Assembly: GCA_902614355.1 (NCBI GenBank)
Contig: CACMKP010000001.1
Location: forward strand, 124,001-188,000
Direction of reading: 5' to 3'
From: an uncultured Pelagibacteraceae bacterium
GTDB taxonomy: Bacteria > Pseudomonadota > Alphaproteobacteria > Pelagibacterales > Pelagibacteraceae
DNA: 64,000 nucleotides
Every line of letters starts with the position of its first letter. Positions within the stretch are counted from its first letter, which is position 1. A program made the position numbers and the translations under genes. Shown here in pieces: positions 26,463-36,158 of this stretch. Below the pieces are notes generated by a model. The model saw nothing but the letters and a program-made list of their open reading frames with translations. It did not search any database and had not been told where the DNA came from.

Positions 26463-28745
26463 TTATCTATCATACTTAATTACATCTGCAGAATATGCAG
26501 CTATAGACGCTAAATTTAAAATTTCAGAGGTAGATGATCTCAATGGTGCTATCTCAATTGGTAAACCTAAACCAATCAGCAGCGGTCCAATTACTTTCGC
26601 TCTGCTCATAGATTTAATCATTTTATATGAAATAGCTGCACTGTGTTGACTAGGCATTATCAAGACATTCGATTTTCCAACAATTTCAGAGAATGGATAT
26701 AAATCTTTATAAATCTCATCTAGAGCCACATCTGGTTGCATCTCACCATCAAATTTAAAATCGACTTTATCTTTTTTTAGAATTTCAACTGCATCACTTA
26801 ATCTCTTTGTTCTATCTGTAGCTGGTTCACCAAAAGTAGAGTGTGATAAAAAAGCAACTTTAGGGTCAAATCCAAAAAGTCTCACAACTCTTGCTGCAGA
26901 TTTTGCCATTTCAGCTAATTGTTTTGCATCGGGATATTCAATAACTGATGTATCACAAATAAAAATTGTTTTACCTCTATTAACAACTAAATTTAAACCA
27001 AACATGATTTCCCCAGGTCTTGGATTTACAACCTGGATCACCTTTTCGAGTGATGACGAATATCTTCTAGTATTACCAGTGACCATTGCATCTGCATCAT
27101 TGCAAGCAACCATACACGAAGCCCAAATTACCCTGTCATTTCTGATGAGTCTGTCGCAGTCTCTTTCTAACATTCCTTTTTGTCTTTGAAGTTTTTTAAA
27201 AAGATATTTAAGATATCTCTCCCTTTTCTCCTTATCTTTCGAGTTTACGATTTCAATATCAAAATCTTCATTATAACCAATTTTTTTTATTTGATTCTTA
27301 ATCAGCTTCTCTTTTCCTACTAAAATCGGAATTCCTAATTTTGAATTTTTAAACGCGATTGCAGCCTTTAACATATTTTCATCTTCACCGTCAGCAAATA
27401 CAACTTTTTTTTGTTTTTTCTTAATATAGTTATTAACACCTTGAAGGATTGTAACTGTTGGATCTAGCCTTTGCTTAAGTTGATCTTTATAGATATCAAA
27501 ATCTTTAATATCAATTCTAGCAACTCTGGTTTCCATTGCAGCTTTAGCTACAGCTGCTGGAATAACACTAATTAATCTTGGATCAAATGTTGATGGTATT
27601 ATATAATCTTTTCCATAATGAGGTCTTTCACCTCCCATTGCTGCAACAACTTCATCTGGCACATCCTCCTTTGCTAAATTAGCGATTGCATGTGCAGCGG
27701 CAACTTTCATTTCCTCATTTATTGTTTTTGCTCTTACATCTAATGCTCCTCTAAATATATAGGGAAAACCTATCAGATTATTTACCTGGTTAGCGTAATC
27801 CGATCTTCCCGTAGCTATAATCGCATCATTTCTAACCTCCTCAACTTCCTCAGGTGTAATTTCAGGGTCAGGATTTGCACAGGCAAATATTATTGGATTT
27901 TTTGCCATCTTTTTTACCATCGCTTTAGTTAATGTTCCTTTTGCAGATAATCCTAAAAAAACATCAGCATTATTAATTGCGTCGCTCAAAGTTCTGTCTT
28001 TTGTCTTAATTGCATGATTTGACTTCCATTGATTCAAATTTTCTCTACCTTTATAAATAACCCCTTTTCTATCTACCATCGTAATGTTTCCATTTGGTAC
28101 GCCAGATTTTTTAAATAAATTTGCACAAGCCATTGCTGACGCTCCAGCACCATTTACAACTATTTTTACTTTATCAATTTTTTTTTTACTAATATCTAAC
28201 GCGTTAATTAATGCTGCGGTTGTGATAATTGCTGTACCGTGTTGATCATCATGAAATACAGGTATATCAAGAATTTCTTTAAGCTTATCCTCTATAATAA
28301 AACAATCAGGTGCTGCAATATCTTCAAGATTGATACCACCAAAGCTAGGAGCAAAATTTTTTATGCTATTTATGATCTCTTCTGTGTCATCTGAATCTAT
28401 CTCTAAATCAATAGAGTCTATGTCAGCAAACCTTTTAAATAAAACAGCCTTTCCTTCCATAACTGGTTTGGATGCTAATGCACCTAAATTTCCCATGCCT
28501 AAAATTGCAGAGCCGTTACTAATAACTGCAACGAGGTTTCCTTTACTAGTATAATCAAATGCTGCCTCTGGATTTTCACTTATCGCTCTTACAGGAGCTG
28601 CTACCCCAGGAGAATATGCTAAAGCCAAATCTCTTTTTGTGGTCATATTTTTTGAGGAAGATATCTCAATCTTGCCCGGCTTTTTTTCTTTATGAAATTC
28701 TAAAGCTTCTTTATCAGTGTAATGATCAATTTTTGTTTTTTTCAT
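26463..28745 (-). CDS. maeB: NADP-dependent malic enzyme with C-terminal phosphotransacetylase-like domain
   Basis: Oxidative decarboxylation of malate to pyruvate, linking the TCA cycle to NADPH supply. The 760 residues split into a malic-enzyme part (1 to about 430) with AYSPGVAAPVRAI, NGSAILGMGNLGALASKPVM, HDDQHGTAI, VVNGAGASAMACANLF and IFACANPDPEI, and a phosphate acetyl/butyryl transferase-like part (about 430-760) with MVTGNTRRYSSSLEKVIQ and LIMPSQHSAAISYKMIKS. In this family the second domain is regulatory (acetyl-CoA sensing) rather than catalytic. The gene is monocistronic by appearance and diverges from murJ. Confidence 0.96.
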   Translation of the reverse strand: MKKTKIDHYTDKEALEFHKEKKPGKIEISSSKNMTTKRDLALAYSPGVAAPVRAISENPEAAFDYTSKGNLVAVISNGSAILGMGNLGALASKPVMEGKAVLFKRFADIDSIDLEIDSDDTEEIINSIKNFAPSFGGINLEDIAAPDCFIIEDKLKEILDIPVFHDDQHGTAIITTAALINALDISKKKIDKVKIVVNGAGASAMACANLFKKSGVPNGNITMVDRKGVIYKGRENLNQWKSNHAIKTKDRTLSDAINNADVFLGLSAKGTLTKAMVKKMAKNPIIFACANPDPEITPEEVEEVRNDAIIATGRSDYANQVNNLIGFPYIFRGALDVRAKTINEEMKVAAAHAIANLAKEDVPDEVVAAMGGERPHYGKDYIIPSTFDPRLISVIPAAVAKAAMETRVARIDIKDFDIYKDQLKQRLDPTVTILQGVNNYIKKKQKKVVFADGEDENMLKAAIAFKNSKLGIPILVGKEKLIKNQIKKIGYNEDFDIEIVNSKDKEKRERYLKYLFKKLQRQKGMLERDCDRLIRNDRVIWASCMVACNDADAMVTGNTRRYSSSLEKVIQVVNPRPGEIMFGLNLVVNRGKTIFICDTSVIEYPDAKQLAEMAKSAARVVRLFGFDPKVAFLSHSTFGEPATDRTKRLSDAVEILKKDKVDFKFDGEMQPDVALDEIYKDLYPFSEIVGKSNVLIMPSQHSAAISYKMIKSMSRAKVIGPLLIGLGLPIEIAPLRSSTSEILNLASIAAYSADVIKYDR

Positions 28746-28795
28746 TTATGTTAATTAGGTGTACAAATAGGGTAAAATTAAGACTAATATGATTT

Positions 28796-30325
28796 ATGAA
28801 TTTAGTTAAGTCAACAGGGACTTTTGGTTTTTATACTATTATCAGCAGATTACTTGGTTATTTAAGAGATGTTTTGATAGCAATTTTTCTTGGAACAAGT
28901 TTTTTAGCAGATGTTTTTTTTGTAGCATTCAGAATACCTAATACTTTTAGAAGATTATTTTCAGAGGGAACTTTTAATGCAGCTTTTATACCAAGCTATA
29001 CTTCAGAATTAGTAAAAATAAAATCTAGATCACAAAAATTTGCAAGCGAAATTTTTAATTTATTATTTTTAGGTCTATTGTTTTTAGTTTTAATTATTGA
29101 AGTTTTCATGCCAGCTTTTGTGAAATTAATAGCACCAGGTTTTGTTGATAATCCAGAAAAAATTCAGTTAGCTGTAAATTTAACAAGGATAACTCTTCCA
29201 TTTTTAATGTTTGTAAGCCTATCTTCTTTTTTTGCAGCAATTCTTAACTCACATAATAAATTTGCTGCTGCATCTGCAGCACCAATAATTCTTAATATCG
29301 TTTTAATATCTATTTTATTTTTTGGTAAATTTCTCAACGATGAACTGGTTTATTATCTATCTTATGGAGTTTCAGGAGCAGGAATATTACAGCTTGTTTT
29401 CTTATATCAATTTACAAAAAAATTTTATACTGTTCAATTTAGTTTTAATTTCAAAATTAATAATAAGGTTAGATTTTTTTTTAAAAAACTTTTACCTAGT
29501 ATTTTCTCATCTGGTGTTACGCAAATTAATATTTTAGTAGGCACTATAATTGCATCTTTTCAAGCTAGTGCCGTATCTTATCTATACTATGCTGATAGAA
29601 TTTATCAAATAAACCTAGCAATAGCTGGAATAGCAATTGGAGTTGTTGTTTTACCACAGCTTTCTAAACATGTTTTTTTAAAAAAAAAAAACAAAATACT
29701 TTTACTTCAAAATAAAGCACTTGAGCTTAGTATGTTTTTAAGTTTACCTGCCTCAGTCGCTTTAATTGTGGGATCAGAACAAATTATTTCTGCATTATTT
29801 GGTTATGGTTCTTTTGACGAACTTTCAGTAACTAACTCAGCAAATGCACTTTACTATTTTGGTTTAGGACTGCCAGCATTCGCATTAATTAAAGTATTCT
29901 CAACATTTTTTTTCGCAAATCAGGATACTAAAACACCTTTTTATATTTCATTAATCTCTGTAATTTTAAATATATTAATAAGTATTTATTTTTTCAGAGA
30001 CATTGGTTTCATAATAATTCCTATAGCTACGACAATTTCATCTTGGTTTAATGCAATTGTATTATTTGTTTATTTAAAAAATAATAATTTATTTAATTTC
30101 AATGATTTATTCTTAGTTAAATTTTCAAAGATACTTCTGGCTTCTATCCTTATGGGAATATTTTTTAATTATTTAATTTTGTTTTTTGAAAATAAATTGA
30201 TATATCAGTATAATTTAAAATCTATTTATTTAATATTATCATCTTTTTTAAGTCTTGTATTTTATTTGAGTTTTTCATTATTTATCAAAGCTTTTAAATA
30301 TGACGATATTAAACTAAAGTATTAG
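28796..30325 (+). CDS. murJ: Lipid II flippase MurJ (MviN)
   Basis: Inner-membrane flippase moving lipid II to the periplasm for peptidoglycan synthesis. The 509-residue protein is almost entirely hydrophobic, consistent with 14 helices. It has [21 protein letters not shown] at the start, [24 protein letters not shown] near residue 45 (the conserved arginine/phenylalanine loop), [17 protein letters not shown] sequence near 262 and [24 protein letters not shown] near 355. It ends two bases before trpS, so the pair is probably co-transcribed. Confidence 0.97.
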   Translation: MNLVKSTGTFGFYTIISRLLGYLRDVLIAIFLGTSFLADVFFVAFRIPNTFRRLFSEGTFNAAFIPSYTSELVKIKSRSQKFASEIFNLLFLGLLFLVLIIEVFMPAFVKLIAPGFVDNPEKIQLAVNLTRITLPFLMFVSLSSFFAAILNSHNKFAAASAAPIILNIVLISILFFGKFLNDELVYYLSYGVSGAGILQLVFLYQFTKKFYTVQFSFNFKINNKVRFFFKKLLPSIFSSGVTQINILVGTIIASFQASAVSYLYYADRIYQINLAIAGIAIGVVVLPQLSKHVFLKKKNKILLLQNKALELSMFLSLPASVALIVGSEQIISALFGYGSFDELSVTNSANALYYFGLGLPAFALIKVFSTFFFANQDTKTPFYISLISVILNILISIYFFRDIGFIIIPIATTISSWFNAIVLFVYLKNNNLFNFNDLFLVKFSKILLASILMGIFFNYLILFFENKLIYQYNLKSIYLILSSFLSLVFYLSFSLFIKAFKYDDIKLKY

Positions 30326-30327
30326 CT

Positions 30328-31329
30328 ATGGAAAAAAAAATTTTTTCAGGTGTCCAGCCTACCGGAAATCTCCATCTTGGAAATTATTTGGGTGCGATTA
30401 AAAATTTTGTTAAGCTAAATAACGAAGACCAAAATGAGTGTATATTTTGTATTGTCGACCTTCATGCTATCACAGTTGCTCAAGATCCAAAAAAATTGAA
30501 AGATAATATCTATGAAACTGCTGCAACTTTTATTGCAAGCGGTATAGATCCTAAAAAAAGTATTATATTTAGTCAGTCAAACGTGAGCGCTCATTCAGAG
30601 ACTGCTTGGATACTAAGTTGTGTGGCTAGGATGGGATGGCTTAATAGAATGACTCAATTTAAGGAGAAAGCTGGAAAAGATAAAGAAAAAGCAAGTATTG
30701 GTCTTTACTCATATCCTGTTCTTATGGCAGCGGATATCCTATTATATGACACTTCGCACGTGCCTGTTGGAGATGACCAAAAGCAACATTTGGAACTTTG
30801 TCGAGATATCGCACAAAAATTTAATAATGATTTCAATGTTGATGACTTTTTTAAAATACCTGAGCCATTAATTCAAAAAAAATTTTCAAGAATTATGAGT
30901 TTGAGAGATGGAACAAAAAAAATGAGCAAATCCGAATTATCAGACTTGAGTAGAATAAATTTAACTGATGATAAAGATCAAATAATTAATAAGATAAAAA
31001 AAGCAAAGACGGATACTTTGCCATTACCACCTACAAGTGCAGATTTAGAAAAAAGACCTGAGGCAAAAAATTTGATGGGTATTTACTCTAGTTTGATGGA
31101 TGTAAATTTAGATGATACAATAAATAAGTTTTCTGGAAAAAATTTTTCAGAATTTAAAGAAAATTTGTCAGAAGTTATAGTCGATAAAATTATCCCCATA
31201 TCGAATGAAATTAAAAAACTTTTAAAAGAAAAAAGTTTTTTAGACCAAATATTAGATAGTGGATGTCAAGAAGCGGATAAGATCGCCTCAGGAAAGCTTA
31301 AAAAAATTCAAGAAATCATGGGTTTTTAA
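30328..31329 (+). CDS. trpS: Tryptophanyl-tRNA synthetase
   Basis: Class I synthetase charging tRNA-Trp. The 333 residues start [20 protein letters not shown] with the HIGH-type motif as HLGN near residue 17. They continue with [62 protein letters not shown] and the KMSKS loop TKKMSKSE near 196. Length and order are standard. It directly follows murJ, and nfuA follows 51 bases later. Confidence 0.98.
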   Translation: MEKKIFSGVQPTGNLHLGNYLGAIKNFVKLNNEDQNECIFCIVDLHAITVAQDPKKLKDNIYETAATFIASGIDPKKSIIFSQSNVSAHSETAWILSCVARMGWLNRMTQFKEKAGKDKEKASIGLYSYPVLMAADILLYDTSHVPVGDDQKQHLELCRDIAQKFNNDFNVDDFFKIPEPLIQKKFSRIMSLRDGTKKMSKSELSDLSRINLTDDKDQIINKIKKAKTDTLPLPPTSADLEKRPEAKNLMGIYSSLMDVNLDDTINKFSGKNFSEFKENLSEVIVDKIIPISNEIKKLLKEKSFLDQILDSGCQEADKIASGKLKKIQEIMGF

Positions 31330-31380
31330 AATAAAATACAAACAAGTTTCATTTTCAAAATTATTGACTATATATGAATT

Positions 31381-31920
31381 ATGTTTGTACAGTCAGAATA
31401 TACACCCAATCCAAACTCGATTAAGTTCTTGCCTGGCAAGATGGTTTCTAAAAGTGGCTCTTTCGAGGTAACCAAAAAAGATGAAACTAACAATGACTTA
31501 ATTAAGAGTTTATTTTCTGTTAGTGGTGTAGAAAGTATTTTTTTAGGGAAAGATTTTATTTCAGTAAATAAACAAGATCATGTTGAGTGGGAGGAAATAA
31601 AACATATTATCATATCATTAATAAATGATTTTTATTCGACGGGTAAAGATTGTGTCGTAGAAAAAAATTTAAAAGAGAGTTCTGAAAATTTAGAGGAGTT
31701 AGAGTTAAGAATTATTAAAATTCTAGACCAAAAAATTAGACCTGCTGTTGCAAAAGATGGAGGAGATATTAAATTTAAGGAGTTTAAAAACGGTATAGTT
31801 AAAGTTCAACTGCAAGGTAGTTGCTCTGGGTGTCCAAGTTCAACAATGACCTTAAAACAGGGTGTCCAAAACCTTTTATGTCACTATATACCGGAGGTAA
31901 AACAAGTTGAGGCAATATAA
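31381..31920 (+). CDS. Iron-sulfur cluster scaffold protein NfuA/NifU-like
   Basis: Carrier that passes Fe-S clusters to target enzymes. The 179-residue protein has the Nfu N-terminal domain (SEYTPNPNSIKFLPGKMV, then FSVSGVESIFLGKDFISV) and a C-terminal NifU domain from about residue 105 (IRPAVAKDGGDIKF) with the cluster-binding CxxC in GSCSGCPSSTMTLK near residue 147. This layout is the alphaproteobacterial and mitochondrial NFU1 type. The Bax-like gene follows after three bases. Confidence 0.95.
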   Translation: MFVQSEYTPNPNSIKFLPGKMVSKSGSFEVTKKDETNNDLIKSLFSVSGVESIFLGKDFISVNKQDHVEWEEIKHIIISLINDFYSTGKDCVVEKNLKESSENLEELELRIIKILDQKIRPAVAKDGGDIKFKEFKNGIVKVQLQGSCSGCPSSTMTLKQGVQNLLCHYIPEVKQVEAI

Positions 31921-31923
31921 GTT

Positions 31924-33003
31924 ATGTATAAAAAAAATATTAATAAAAAACTAAAATTTATAAATCTTTTTGATACAAAAAAAAATATTGGTTCATTATC
32001 AAGAATTTTTATTTCATCAATATTATTAATCACATTTTTTTATGCAATGCCAATCATGATAAATTTTGCTAATGACAAAAATACAGCTTTTGAAAATAAG
32101 TCCAAAGCAGTTCTAGCTTACACTTTAAAGAATGGCTCAAGTGGTAATGAAAAAAGCGATAAGTTTTTAAATGAAAAAGATCTATTAGTTGACATTTTTA
32201 GTTTAAATGACTTGGAGACAGATACTGTAAGATTAAACGCATCGACTATAAAACAGTTATTTGAAGATACGAAATATAGTCTTAGAGAAGTAAGAGAAAC
32301 TAAATTAGTAAAACCAGTTGCTTTAACTTTACTACCAAATGAAATAAAAATGATTGAAAATACTTCTAAGAGAAAAGAATTTTTTATTCAAATTGTCCTT
32401 CCGCTAATCTTGAAAGAAAATAGTAATATAAAGATTGATAGGAAAAGACTTTTTAGTATTATAAATAAGAGCAACAATACGGATTTAGAAAAAAAGTGGC
32501 TTGAAAAAAAATATAAACAATACGGAGTTTCCTCAAGAGATTTATCGACCCTTAAAATTAGAATGGATGAAATTCCTGTTTCACTAGCATTAGCTCAAGC
32601 TGCTAAAGAGACAGGCTGGGGAACATCAAGATTTGCGCAAGAAGGTAATGCATTGTTTGGACAGTGGACTTGGTCCGGTGAGGGATTAAAACCAAAAGAT
32701 GCTGACAAAAGTGAGGGACATAAAGTAATGAGGTTCAATGTCCTTCAAGCATCTGTTAGAGCATATCAAAGAAATCTTAACACTCATTCAACTTATAAAG
32801 ATTTTAGACAAGAGAGAGCTAAATTAAGAGATGAAGGAGAACCTTTGGATAGCATTATACTTTCAAAATTTTTAAACAAATATGCAGAAACGGGCGATCA
32901 ATATGTTGAAATTTTACAAAAAATTATAAAACAAAATAATCTCCAAGATTTTGACGATGCTAAATTGCTCCCTTCAAGTATAGAATTGGAAAGCCTAATC
33001 TAG
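31924..33003 (+). CDS. Bax-like glucosaminidase (GH73-type peptidoglycan hydrolase)
   Basis: A 359-residue protein with one N-terminal membrane anchor (ISSILLITFFYAMPIMINFA, about residues 31-50) and a C-terminal mannosyl-glycoprotein endo-beta-N-acetylglucosaminidase-type domain: PVSLALAQAAKETGWGTSRF near residue 219 with the likely catalytic Glu, EGNALFGQWTW, and FNVLQASVRAYQRNLNTHSTY. This matches the E. coli Bax family. It probably cuts glycan strands in the periplasm. It ends on a CTAG palindrome that also supplies the stop of the convergent deacetylase gene. Confidence 0.88.
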   Translation: MYKKNINKKLKFINLFDTKKNIGSLSRIFISSILLITFFYAMPIMINFANDKNTAFENKSKAVLAYTLKNGSSGNEKSDKFLNEKDLLVDIFSLNDLETDTVRLNASTIKQLFEDTKYSLREVRETKLVKPVALTLLPNEIKMIENTSKRKEFFIQIVLPLILKENSNIKIDRKRLFSIINKSNNTDLEKKWLEKKYKQYGVSSRDLSTLKIRMDEIPVSLALAQAAKETGWGTSRFAQEGNALFGQWTWSGEGLKPKDADKSEGHKVMRFNVLQASVRAYQRNLNTHSTYKDFRQERAKLRDEGEPLDSIILSKFLNKYAETGDQYVEILQKIIKQNNLQDFDDAKLLPSSIELESLI

Positions 33004-34055
33004 TTCTCGCTTATAATAAATTGAGTTCCAAACCATCGCCACTTACCATTATCCATTAGTGAACAATTAATTCTTCCTCTTCTTGGTATAAATGGATCTT
33101 CAAAGTTTACGATAAGTTTATTGATATCAAATTTTAAATTTGGTTTTTTCCATTTACCACCATCATTAGAATAACAATTAATATTCTTTATATTTTTTTG
33201 TTCATTAAAAAATTCAACTACCATTCGTGGGGGGTTGTTCTTTTTATTTATTTTTTTTTCCTCTGGTTCTAGAGATCTATACTCAAGTGGTAAATAATTT
33301 ATTATAGATTTAAACCTTTTTAATTCCCCATATTTTTCATTTATTGGAAACCTTGGTAATTCAAATTTATCTTTATTCACATCAATAATTCCAGAATGTT
33401 GGCCAAAAGCTATTTTAAAATTTTTAGCTATGTATTGTTTCATAAAAAGAGAATATTCGCCAAACGGATATGAAAATATTTCAGGAACATATCCTAATTT
33501 ATTTTTGAAAATTTTTGATGCAAGCTCTATATCATTAATAAATTCTTCCTCACTTTTATCAATTAGGTAGTCATGTGAATGAGAATGATGGCCAATATAA
33601 CCAAATTTAGATTTGTCAATCTCAATTATTTCATCCCAAGTCATATAACCATTTTTACCGACCGGTTCTGTAGATACGAATAAAATAAATGGAATGTTAT
33701 TTTCCTTTAAATATGGCCAAGCATTATTATAGAAAGACTTGAAACCATCATCTACTGTTATCAAAATTTTCTTCTTATTTTTTGGTTTTTTAAATTCTTT
33801 TATAAAAAATTTTGGATTATAAAATTCATAATCAAGTTCCTTAATTATTTTTATGTGTTTTTGAAAAATATCCATTTTGATATTTGTTGAAGGATACTTA
33901 TTTTCGTTAAATCTATGGTACATTATAGATAAAATACCATTATCTTTTGCATAATATTTGTTATTGTTTTCCTCTGAATTAGAATTGGTAAAAAAAAATA
34001 ATTGAATTATGACAAAGCTAATAATAGATGCTGCTAGTGATAAAGTTTTTTTCAT
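33000..34055 (-). CDS. Exported polysaccharide deacetylase family protein
   Basis: NodB-fold hydrolase removing acetyl groups from surface or cell-wall polysaccharide. With the start at 34055, residues 1-30 form a signal peptide (MKKTLSLAASIISFVIIQLF). The catalytic domain shows ILSIMYHRF near 43, the metal-binding Asp in ILITVDDGFKSFY near 100, the two histidines in GHHSHSHDYL near 155, and FSYPFGEYSLFMKQYI. About 100 further residues at the C terminus (from PRMVVEFF) form an extra domain I do not recognise. Its 5' end overlaps the divergent tsaB gene by 47 bases. Confidence 0.9.
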   Translation of the reverse strand: MKKTLSLAASIISFVIIQLFFFTNSNSEENNNKYYAKDNGILSIMYHRFNENKYPSTNIKMDIFQKHIKIIKELDYEFYNPKFFIKEFKKPKNKKKILITVDDGFKSFYNNAWPYLKENNIPFILFVSTEPVGKNGYMTWDEIIEIDKSKFGYIGHHSHSHDYLIDKSEEEFINDIELASKIFKNKLGYVPEIFSYPFGEYSLFMKQYIAKNFKIAFGQHSGIIDVNKDKFELPRFPINEKYGELKRFKSIINYLPLEYRSLEPEEKKINKKNNPPRMVVEFFNEQKNIKNINCYSNDGGKWKKPNLKFDINKLIVNFEDPFIPRRGRINCSLMDNGKWRWFGTQFIISEN

Positions 34056-34395
34056 GATCATTGTAAACGGTAACAATTATAATGTTAGCCATGAAAATAG
34101 CAAAAAAAATTATGAGAGATTAATAATACTTTTAAACGATTTTTTAATGTCAAAAAATTTAGATTTAAAAAAAATTTCAAATATATATATAAATAGAGGA
34201 CCTGGTAGTTTTGCAGGCATCAGAAATTCCCTATCTGTTGTTAAGGCCATTCATTTAGTTAATAAAATTGATTATTATTGTTTTAGTTTCAGAGATTTCA
34301 ATGGAGAAAAACTCATAAAATATGAATTTATCCCAGATTTATGTAAGAAATTTAAAGTTGAAAAAAATTTGATTAATCCTATCTATTCGGGTTAA
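34009..34395 (+). CDS. tsaB: TsaB-like protein, short form (tRNA t6A synthesis)
   Basis: TsaB is an inactive partner that, with TsaD and TsaE, makes threonylcarbamoyl-adenosine 37 in tRNA. Here only 128 residues are coded, against roughly 200-230 usual. The N-terminal half is recognisable: KLIIDAASDKVFF, then YINRGPGSFAGIRNSLSVVKAI near residue 60. The C-terminal domain is missing and the fur gene begins eight bases later, so no remnant is present. The conserved start LIIDAASDK lies inside the region overlapping the divergent deacetylase gene. TsaB next to fur and miaB is a usual alphaproteobacterial order, with rimI normally between them. Confidence 0.78.
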   Translation: MTKLIIDAASDKVFFMIIVNGNNYNVSHENSKKNYERLIILLNDFLMSKNLDLKKISNIYINRGPGSFAGIRNSLSVVKAIHLVNKIDYYCFSFRDFNGEKLIKYEFIPDLCKKFKVEKNLINPIYSG

Positions 34396-34403
34396 AAATA
34401 CGT

Positions 34404-34835
34404 ATGTCAGAAACAATTGAACAAAAATGTCAATCTCAAGGAGTAAAACTCACCGACCAAAGACGAATTATTGCTAAAGTTATTTCTGAATCAAAAAAAG
34501 CCTATGGTGAGTCTGATCATCCGGATGTTGATGAGCTGTATAATAGAGTTTCAAAAATTGATCCTAAAATTAGCATCGCAACAGTATATAGAACTGTAAA
34601 ACTTTTCGAAGAAGCTGGGATTCTAACAAAACACGATTTTAAGGGTGGTAAGGCAAGATATGAAATAAATGATGATCATAATCATTTAATTGATATTAAA
34701 ACTGGTGATATTATAGAGTTTGTTGATGAAGAGATAGAAGAACTCCAAAAAAAAATTGCAAACAAATATGGATATAAATTAGTTGACCACAAGCTGGAAC
34801 TTTATGGTGTCAAAGTAGATAAAAAAAATGAATAA
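34404..34835 (+). CDS. fur: Fur-family metalloregulator (Fur/Mur)
   Basis: Metal-dependent repressor of 143 residues. The winged helix covers about residues 10-85 (GVKLTDQRRIIAKVI, HPDVDELYNRVSKIDPKISI, ATVYRTVKLFEEAGIL). The metal-binding domain has the HNHLIDIKTGDIIEF stretch in place of HDHL. The usual CxxC zinc pair is not present. In alphaproteobacteria this locus (before miaB) codes for the Fur protein that often answers to manganese (Mur) while Irr handles iron. Its stop overlaps the miaB start by eight bases. Confidence 0.92.
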   Translation: MSETIEQKCQSQGVKLTDQRRIIAKVISESKKAYGESDHPDVDELYNRVSKIDPKISIATVYRTVKLFEEAGILTKHDFKGGKARYEINDDHNHLIDIKTGDIIEFVDEEIEELQKKIANKYGYKLVDHKLELYGVKVDKKNE

Positions 34836-36156
34836 AAAAATATTCGCTAAAACATTTGGTTGCCAAATGAACGAGTATGACACTAATCGAATAATTGATA
34901 CTGTAAAAAAGATAGGATTTACAAAAACTGAAAATCTCGACGATACGAATTGTTTTTTACTAAACACTTGTCACATAAGAGATAAGGCAAAAGAAAAAGT
35001 TTATCATGAGATAGGTAGAGTAAAAAAAAGATTTAGATTAAAAAAAAAACCTTTTGTCATAGTTGCTGGATGCGTTGCTCAAGCGGAAAACGATGAGATG
35101 TTAAGAAGAGAACCTTTTATTGATCTAGTTATTGGTCCTCAAGCATACCATAAAATTAATGACAAGATTGAAGAATACCTTGATAATCAGAGGAGATTGG
35201 ATGAAACTGATTTTGATGCTGTTTCAAAGTTCAATTATTTGGATAAAATTAAAAACTCATCCACAAAAATATCTTCTTTTTTAACCATACAAGAAGGCTG
35301 TGATAAGTTTTGTCACTTTTGTGTTGTTCCTTATACAAGAGGTCCTGAATATTCCAGACCATTTAATGAAATAGTTAATGAGGCCAAAACCCTTGCGGGA
35401 AATGGAGTGAGAGAGATTACTTTATTAGGACAGAATGTTAACGCTTACAATAATGAAAATTATAAGTTATCTAATTTAATTTTAGAAATAGAAAAAATTC
35501 CTGAAATTTTAAGAATTAGATATACAACTTCACATCCAATTGACATGAGTGATGATTTAATTGACCTATATGGGATCTCGAAAAAATTAATGCCTCTTGT
35601 CCATTTACCAGTCCAAAGCGGTTCAAATAAAATTTTAAAGTTGATGAATAGAAATCACAATATTGAGCATTATCTTCAAATTTACGAAAAAATAATTAAA
35701 AAAAATTCCTCTGCTAAATTTTCTAGTGATTTTATAATTGGTTACCCGGGTGAGGAAGAGAGTGATTTTAATTCGACACTTGATCTAATAAAAAAGATAA
35801 AATTTATAAATTCTTTTTCTTTTGTATTTAGCCCAAGACCAGGTACAAAAGCCTCCCATCTACCATTAATTGATCGAAAGTTAAGTAATGAAAGACTAAA
35901 AATCGTCCAGAAAGAATTATTTAATTTTCAAAAAAAAATGAATAGATCTTTGGAGGGTAACGTAATAGAGGTGTTAGTAGAAAATAGAGTGTCTGAAAGT
36001 GCAAAGTATTTTGGCAGAACTGGTTATATGACTTCAGTAATATTTGATGGTAAAGATGAGGATGTAGGAAAGCTTGTAAAAGTTAAAATTAACAGTAGTA
36101 ATCAAAATACACTTTTTGGTGAAACTTTAGAAATTTCAAAATTGAGAGTTGCATAG
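34828..36156 (+). CDS. miaB: tRNA-2-methylthio-N6-dimethylallyladenosine synthase MiaB
   Basis: Radical-SAM methylthiotransferase acting on adenosine 37 of tRNAs reading U-starting codons. The 442 residues contain the first cluster's cysteines (KTFGCQMNEYD, LLNTCHIRDKAKEKV, VAGCVAQAE), the radical-SAM CxxxCxxC in CDKFCHFCVVPYTRGPE near residue 155, LGQNVNAY, LPVQSGSNKILKLMNR, and a C-terminal TRAM domain (VENRVSES, FGRTGYMTSVIF). Everything is in the standard place. It overlaps fur and is followed two bases later by phoH. Confidence 0.98.
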   Translation: MNKKIFAKTFGCQMNEYDTNRIIDTVKKIGFTKTENLDDTNCFLLNTCHIRDKAKEKVYHEIGRVKKRFRLKKKPFVIVAGCVAQAENDEMLRREPFIDLVIGPQAYHKINDKIEEYLDNQRRLDETDFDAVSKFNYLDKIKNSSTKISSFLTIQEGCDKFCHFCVVPYTRGPEYSRPFNEIVNEAKTLAGNGVREITLLGQNVNAYNNENYKLSNLILEIEKIPEILRIRYTTSHPIDMSDDLIDLYGISKKLMPLVHLPVQSGSNKILKLMNRNHNIEHYLQIYEKIIKKNSSAKFSSDFIIGYPGEEESDFNSTLDLIKKIKFINSFSFVFSPRPGTKASHLPLIDRKLSNERLKIVQKELFNFQKKMNRSLEGNVIEVLVENRVSESAKYFGRTGYMTSVIFDGKDEDVGKLVKVKINSSNQNTLFGETLEISKLRVA

Positions 36157-36158
36157 AT

